A DNA stretch of 25,000 nt, taken from assembly GCA_009176605.1 (NCBI GenBank), contig SEYY01001222.1, positions 43,642 to 68,641 of the forward strand. The letters are read 5' to 3'. Shown piece by piece: positions 1-25,000 of the stretch (positions are counted from its first letter, which is position 1; each line of letters starts with the position of its first letter). Source of the DNA: Armadillidium nasatum. Lineage: Eukaryota; Arthropoda; Malacostraca; Isopoda; Armadillidiidae. The notes beneath the pieces are model-generated. The model was not told the DNA's origin. It did no database searches and saw nothing but the letters and a program-made list of their open reading frames with translations. Made by a program: the position numbers and the translations under genes.

Positions 1-1132
1 TAATACTCTATTCCGAGATCAGAAGAGAATTTAAATTTTCAAAACAGCTGCTTTTAATGAGATAATTAAACGAGGTCGGAAAACTGGACGGAATCATTCT
101 AGCTATTTTATGTTTTACTACATTTTTTAATTTGATTTAGTTGTGAATGGTAACTAAAGAGATTAAAAGCTTTATTGGTTCTTTTTTCCTGACCTTGGGT
201 GGAGAAAAGCAAGGTTGAAGGGTCAGAGTTGGTAAAATTTCTGACTCAGACTCCAATCTTCCTTCCAGTATTCAACCATTTAGCTTCATATTGAATCTCA
301 TTATAATTATTATATACATATATACAATGTGGAAGAAATTCTATTGTTTACATAAAGGGTGTATGTGAGCATTTTTAAATCTTGAGTATAATATCTCAAG
401 ACCAAAAAAATAAGTACTTGATAAAATATTTAGTCGCCATGATATTCTACAAATATACAAAAAAAAAAAAAATTAAAAAACATTTGAATCGTACGAAATA
501 CATTTTTTGTTTTAAATTACGAAAATTTAAGAAAATTTTTGTCTTTAATACAAAAATTTAAAATAGGTAAAACTAAACACTTCAAATACTTTCTTCCATA
601 GCATAAACTATTTGAATAAAACTGATTAAGTCTTTTATGAATCCATTTTCTCATGGTTGTACATTATTACTAAAATTAAAGGAATTTAGTGAACATACAA
701 AAAAAGGCTTTAAAGTTGCTTTATATACTTATGCCATAAAAAATACACAAGTACATCCTATTCGCATTCATAAATTTGTAGCTTGTGGAAATACAACACA
801 ATGTTGAAATACATATTTAACACTTTTAAAAGGGTAAAACTATCGGTACTTAGAGACATTTTATGAAATTATATTAATAATATTTTAAATTGATTCCAAA
901 ACGCAGAAAAACAGTCTAAAAACGTGAAATTTGATTGAATTTAAAAATAAAAATAAAAATTGTAACATCAATGCTGAAATCTTAAAACTCACTAACAAAA
1001 TTAAACATCAGAAAAGACTAAGATGTTTTCTTCACACCTAGTAATAAAATTACTACTTTCATACAATAATACATCCAAAATATCAAAAAAATTATATACT
1101 TGAAATACTTGTAGATGATAAAACCGTGCTTT

Positions 1133-1188
1133 ATACAAAACATACATCCAAATTGATACAATACAAAACATACATCCAAACTGATACA
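1133..1188. repeat. 28-bp tandem duplication
   Basis: Two adjacent copies, 1133-1160 and 1161-1188, each starting ATACAAAACATACATCCAAA, differ at one base (AATTG versus AACTG). Confidence 0.9.
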
Positions 1189-1501
1189 ATCATTGTGCAA
1201 TTAAAATCTAAGTTAGTAACGTAACGTATGGGAAATTTCGGAGCTTCTTGGATACTGATGTCTCCCGAAAAATCCGTACATTTTGATCGAAATGCCTGAA
1301 TAGAATTGTGGGTGAGAATTTGGCAAACATCAATTAGTTCAGGAACAAAATACCATTTCGAAAGTTTAAATACTTTTTATCACACAGATGTATACTCAAT
1401 AGTGAGTATAAGAACACAGAGATACACAGAACAGCATTTAAAAATTAATAACGTTACATTTTCAAAGTAACAAGACGTTTTAAAAAATGCAATTCACCAC
1501 T

Positions 1502-1553
1502 AAAATACACAGAATATTTTACCAAACAAAATACATAGAATATTTTACCAAAC
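1502..1553. repeat. 26-bp tandem duplication
   Basis: Copies at 1502-1527 and 1528-1553 share AGAATATTTTACCAAAC and differ at one base (ACACAG versus ACATAG). Confidence 0.9.
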
Positions 1554-1800
1554 AAAACTGCATCACAATTGACAAATCAAATTAAAAAAATATTTTAGTG
1601 TAGGCCTTTTTTCATTTTTTTCGACATCTGCTAACGTAAAAAATTAAAAATAGAACACAATAACTTTAAAAGTAGATTTTAAGTAGCTGTGCCATTTATT
1701 TATTTATAGAGCTATAGTTTAAAATTGATGAAAATAAAGCTTTTAAAGAATACTAATGCAAAAATAATAAAATATAATGAGTTTAAAAGTAAATTTAATT

Positions 1801-1881
1801 AAATGTATCCCTTATTCATATTTATATATATATTGTATATAAAATGTATCCCTTATTCATATTTATATATATTCTATATAA
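1801..1881. repeat. 41-bp tandem duplication
   Basis: Copies begin at 1801 and 1842 with AAATGTATCCCTTATTCATA. They diverge only near their TA-rich ends. Confidence 0.9.
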
Positions 1882-2046
1882 GATTACAAAACTTCTTATT
1901 CACCTGTCCAGAGGTGTAATAATACCCTATAAAACTATCTAAATATAATTTTCTATATTTGGCTAACTAGGAAGTAGTTTCTTCAACTATTGAAATAATT
2001 TCTTATAATTTCATAATTATTTTTAAAATTTTGAAAGAAAAAAAAT

Positions 2047-2189
<143 letters not shown>

Positions 2190-2319
2190 TTATTTTTTTT
2201 TTTTTTTCTTTTTAAATTATTTTAAATAATTTAAATATATTAAAAAAATAATTCAACAATTAAAAACTAATGACATAAAACCATAATTAACCATTCAACT
2301 AAAATGTGCAACATTAATA

Positions 2320-2437
<118 letters not shown>

Positions 2438-2464
2438 ATATAAGATAAAGAGAAGCTAATTTAC

Positions 2465-10394
<7,930 letters not shown>

Positions 10395-10665
10395 TGTTCT
10401 CTTTATTTATTTCCTAATTCTACTAACTATCCTAAATTCTTTGACTATCTAAACTTCAAAATAAAGCACATTCTCTCTTCTTCTCCTTTCTCAGAAATCA
10501 TCATAGGAGATTTCAATGTTTACCACTGGCAATGACTTTCTTCTAGTTTTCATGATACAACCGGTGAACTTGCCTTCTAATTCTCTATCCAAGACGACCT
10601 TGAGCAATTGGTGCAGCTCCCTATTCATATCCCTGATCGTCTTGGAGACGAACCTAAAATATAAT
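10395..10665 (+). mobile_element. LINE endonuclease-domain fragment, copy 1 (broken)
   Basis: The plus-strand frame reads PNSTNYPKFFDYLNFK, then EIIIGDFNVYHWQ, stop, LSSSFHDTTGELAF, stop, FSIQDDLEQLVQLP and IPDRLGDEP. GDFNVHH and DLEQLVQ...IPDRLGD are the conserved core of the AP-endonuclease domain in a non-LTR retrotransposon family. It carries in-frame TGA and TAA stops and is truncated at both ends. A second copy lies at 17645-17806 on the other strand. Confidence 0.8.
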
Positions 10666-11952
10666 AACATATTAATATAAATAAATTAAGAAAACTATTC
10701 AACAAATTTTGGAAAATAATCAAACTTTCAAATGTTCTTGACGCTTCCCCATACTGAAAGTAAATAAATTCCTTAAAATAACCAAAGATAATGCTAATTT
10801 CCTGCCTAAAAGATAAATGTAAGTTAACACATAATCACACCAAGTCATTTTTCAAACACAGATGATAAATTATTCACATTATCACTATTTTATCAGTATC
10901 AAAACCAAATTCCTCAAGAGAAATAAAAACTGTATTTAGTAAAATCAAAGAACACCCTATTTAGGGTAAACTTTGGTAAAATTAAATTGTCACACCAAAG
11001 TTTAACAATAATTAAATCAAATTCTTAAACTAAGTGTTAAATTATCAAAATAAAGTTTACTTATTAAAGTTCTAATCAACAAAATAAAGTAAATTCTCCA
11101 AAGTTCAGAACTTTAGACCTATACCACTAAAAATTTATCCTCAGAATTATTTGAATATCGGAAATTTTTCCGATTATCGATAGTTCGATACATTTTCCCA
11201 TGTTTCGTGCGTTTTCAGGAGCCCGAATGCAGCCCGTTTGAGCTCACTCTGATGAATTCTGATCACACAGAAAAACAAAGACTTTAAAGTCTATGCAGAA
11301 AAATAACTGTCTATGATTAAAAACTACTTGGGTTTATTAAAGAAAACTTATTCTGGCTCTAAGAACGTAAATGGAAAAATGAAAAAAAAAAAAAAAAAAA
11401 AAGCCAACAGTAATACCAAGAACAAGAACAAGAGCAATTAAGATAGACCAATAATGACATGAAAAAGACCACTTTCGAAGGATAAATAATTGCATAAAAA
11501 TTAGAACGGTTGTAGCTAACATGCCGAGATGGTGAATTAACGGAAGCCCTGTTCCCCTTTGAGAATCAATAACTAATAAGCAACAGCGTAACCACAGCAA
11601 GCAGCCTTCAGTAAAGTCAAGTATATAAATATATTTTCCTATACTTCAGTAACTCTCCCAGGCAGTTTTTTTTAAATATAAGTTAAGAATAAGATACACA
11701 AATAATGTACATAAATCCATAATACCCAATTACAACCATCAACTCTCAGTATAAAGTCAAAGCTTTGGATGTCAGGATGCAATTTTGTTCTGTACAGCCA
11801 CAGTTCATGAAACACTCCAATCAATAACATAGGTAAAAATATTCATATTAATAACTCTGTAATAAATTCTTAATTCATTAATATGTTAATCCGAATATTA
11901 AAACACGCAAGGTCAATAAAGGAATTAATTTAATGTCTCACTGGCTAATTTA
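10666..11952. other. AT-rich intergenic sequence with one unrecognised reading frame
   Basis: Mostly AT-rich non-coding sequence. TATCGATA at 11175-11182 matches the arthropod DRE core promoter word but may be chance. On the minus strand, roughly 11639-11395 is an open frame (IDSQRGTGLPLIHHLG, then WSILIALVLVLGITVG) of higher complexity and strongly hydrophobic, ending in a 20-base T run. I do not recognise it and cannot show it is a gene. Confidence 0.35.
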
Positions 11953-12105
11953 GCAGTTTTGTAAATTGAGTTCTTTAAGAAAATTAGTTTTAAAACAGTT
12001 GAACATTATTTTCAGTTATAATTTATCAGTTTGTAAACTGAGTTTGAATCTTAATTCTTAATTAATGAAATTAGTTTTAAAACATTTAAACATTATTTTC
12101 AAATT
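11953..12105. repeat. Diverged tandem duplication, about 87-bp period
   Basis: AAATTAGTTTTAAAACAGTT at 11981 and AAATTAGTTTTAAAACATTT at 12068 both continue to AACATTATTTTCA. Upstream, GCAGTTTTGTAAATTGAG and TCAGTTTGTAAACTGAG also pair. Confidence 0.75.
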
Positions 12106-13624
<1,519 letters not shown>

Positions 13625-13817
13625 GAGGATGTAGCACAGTCCAAAATAATGAAATTACCCCCTCACTGGGCTTAATACATGGGGTGATAGGGTGGGCTAG
13701 ACCATTCTGTTTCTATCTGTTGCCCTTTGATTCATTCCCTTTCGCATTTCATCTTCTCAGAGGGTCTCTAGTGTACCCTTGACTCAATATAACAATGAAG
13801 TATTTAATTATTAAATT

Positions 13818-14160
13818 AATGGGGAGTGGCTTGAGACTGTGGACCAAGAAAAGGATTTAGGTGTGATTATTAGCAGTAATATGAAGGTGGGTGATCAATG
13901 TTTGGAAGCAAGGAATAGAGCTAATAAAATATTAGGTATAATTATTTGCAATGTAGTTTACAAGAGCAAAGAGGTTATAAGCAAGCTATATAATAGCTAT
14001 GTTAGGCCAGCATTAGAGTATTGTGCACAGGTTTGGGCTCCTCATTTAAGAAAAAACATAGATATGCTGAAGAGAGTATAACATCGAGCAACAAGGATGA
14101 TTTCTGGCTTTGAAAAGAGCTATGAAGAGAGGTTGAAGGCGTTAGGCAGAAACTGAAGCA
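13818..14160 (+). mobile_element. CR1-like LINE reverse-transcriptase fragment (broken)
   Basis: The plus-strand frame reads NGEWLETVDQEKDLGVIIS, then YKSKEVISKLYNSYVRPALE and YCAQVWAPHLRK, characteristic of the C-terminal part of the reverse transcriptase in CR1/L2-type elements. TAA at 14079-14081 interrupts it where a Gln codon is usual, and HRATRMISGF continues in the same frame to a TGA near 14154. It is 5' truncated and inactive. Confidence 0.85.
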
Positions 14161-14227
14161 TTCACTATAGGAATGTTAGTGTAGTATTGGCACAAAGCCT
14201 TCAATCAGAAATTATGGAAAAAGTTAC

Positions 14228-14358
<131 letters not shown>

Positions 14359-14420
14359 TAAAGGTGTAGATTGTTTCTGAGTTTCGATTTATAGAAAATA
14401 TCGATATTCGAAAATATCGA

Positions 14421-14602
14421 AGCTGCCGTAAAAGAGGCCTAACCTATACAAGAACGTTGCTGCGAGATACAGGCCTACGGCCCTATTAAACCACACATAT
14501 TATTATTACTTTCTTTTCTAGCGTACTTAGTTCGACTTATCATAACCATAAGTTGCCGTAAAAGAGGCCTAACCTGTACAAGAACGTTGACGCGACATAC
14601 AG
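14421..14602. repeat. Pair of 52-bp direct repeats 130 bp apart
   Basis: Copies at 14421-14472 and 14551-14602 share GCCGTAAAAGAGGCCTAACC and ACAAGAACGTTG and differ at about five positions. ATATCGATAT palindromic sequence lies just before the first copy. Function unknown. Confidence 0.85.
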
Positions 14603-15120
14603 CTACCTTAATGTAGTAAATTTTATTGTAGTTTAATACATTCATATAGTTTTATGACCAATGGTGACCTGAAAAATATTGTAAATATATGCTTTACAAG
14701 TGTATAGGGGTTTTTATTTTTATTTATTTTTTTTTTTTTTCAAAATCTACTTATACACTATCTGATTTAATTATTTTTAAATAAAATATCCAAAGGTTCA
14801 TCAATTGTAATGCTAATTAATGTACTATAAAATAAGCCATTACTGGATTATTTATTTTCACATATATCACTTGCTTCATTATTTCATTTTAAATATTCTG
14901 AATTAATTTTTTTGATAAGGACAAAAATTGTAACATTTACAATGGTAATCAAATGTGAAAGGTTATATAATTTTATTTAAAGCTTGAAATAAAGACCAAG
15001 TTATAAAACAAATTTTCCTATACTGTATAAGTTTTATGCATTTATTTATTTATTTATTATTATTATTGAAAAATGCTTTTACAAAATCTTTATAGTTAAT
15101 TGATTGATATTTATTTATTT
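14603..15120. other. Upstream flank of ALDH5A1, no gene seen
   Basis: AT-rich with T runs and TTTA/TTAT simple sequence near 15050. The ALDH5A1 promoter may lie here or further upstream, but I see no distinctive promoter element. Confidence 0.5.
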
Positions 15121-15182
15121 TTCTCATATTTTACAGGATTTTTATCAATATCAAATAGTCCAAGTCAGGAGTTGAGCTAAAA
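15121..15182 (+). promoter_or_regulatory. ALDH5A1: Putative 5'UTR 3' splice site and leader before ALDH5A1
   Basis: TTCTCATATTTTACAG at 15121-15136 looks like a 3' splice site, so 15137-15182 may be the end of a leader exon joined to an unseen upstream exon. TAG at 15156-15158 is in frame with the start. A second possible AG at 15166-15167 lies after this stop and would leave the frame open upstream. Confidence 0.4.
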
Positions 15183-22704
<7,522 letters not shown>

Positions 22705-22772
22705 GAAAAAGGATCTCAACTTTTAACTTCAATTTGTTCCATGGAGAATATTACCTTGTTATTGCATGTTTT

Positions 22773-22886
<114 letters not shown>

Positions 22887-22931
22887 ATTGTTATAGCTTA
22901 TTTAGCATATATATATTTTTGTAATCTAATT

Positions 22932-25000
<2,069 letters not shown>

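Noticed and set aside
1001..1200. Two overlapping 60-codon minus-strand frames
   Set aside because: They arise from a 28-bp tandem duplication in AT-rich DNA and show no protein family features.
11175..11182. TATCGATA as a DRE-type core promoter for SHPK
   Set aside because: An 8-bp AT-rich word is expected by chance in this composition and lies about 1.3 kb from the first coding exon; noted only in passing.
13839..14081. 80-codon frame as an independent gene
   Set aside because: It is the reverse-transcriptase fragment of a CR1-like LINE, truncated and interrupted by an in-frame stop.

Overview
The window reads as an AT-rich, intron-rich animal nuclear genome, probably an invertebrate. The LINE fragments resemble families I associate with arthropods, perhaps crustaceans, but that is only an inference. 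There are no operons, ribosome binding sites or bacterial features. The dominant texture is (TA)n microsatellites: I count 20 arrays of about 94 to 255 bp, together about 2.6 kb or roughly 10% of the window. Every long Tyr-Ile repeat reading frame is an artefact of these arrays.

Two complete protein-coding genes lie head to head. On the minus strand, 9857 to 2465, is a nine-exon sedoheptulokinase gene (SHPK, 465 aa). On the plus strand, 15183 to 22704, is an eleven-exon succinate-semialdehyde dehydrogenase gene (ALDH5A1/SSADH, 491 aa). I rebuilt both exon by exon. Every junction keeps frame and both proteins align along their length with the animal families as I know them. SHPK feeds sedoheptulose 7-phosphate into the pentose phosphate pathway, and SSADH completes the GABA shunt. 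I see no functional link between them beyond adjacency.

Layout: 1-2464 is SHPK downstream sequence with two TA arrays and three short tandem duplications. 2465-9857 is SHPK; its 2.4-kb intron 7 holds four TA arrays, a hAT-like MITE remnant and a LINE 3' end. 9858-15182 is intergenic, with a LINE endonuclease fragment, a CR1-like reverse transcriptase fragment, small duplications and unexplained AT-rich sequence. 15183-22704 is SSADH, with MITEs, a second copy of the same LINE endonuclease fragment and seven TA arrays in its introns. 22705-25000 is the SSADH 3' flank with three more TA arrays.

Points worth a second look: TA or TAA arrays sit within about 20 nt of eight 3' splice sites and near no donor; SHPK has a GC-AG intron required by frame; the SSADH start coincides with the mature N-terminus, so no mitochondrial presequence is visible; the second active-site cysteine used in the human SSADH redox switch is serine here; and transposable elements repeatedly end exactly at TA arrays. 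I found no unknown multi-gene system.
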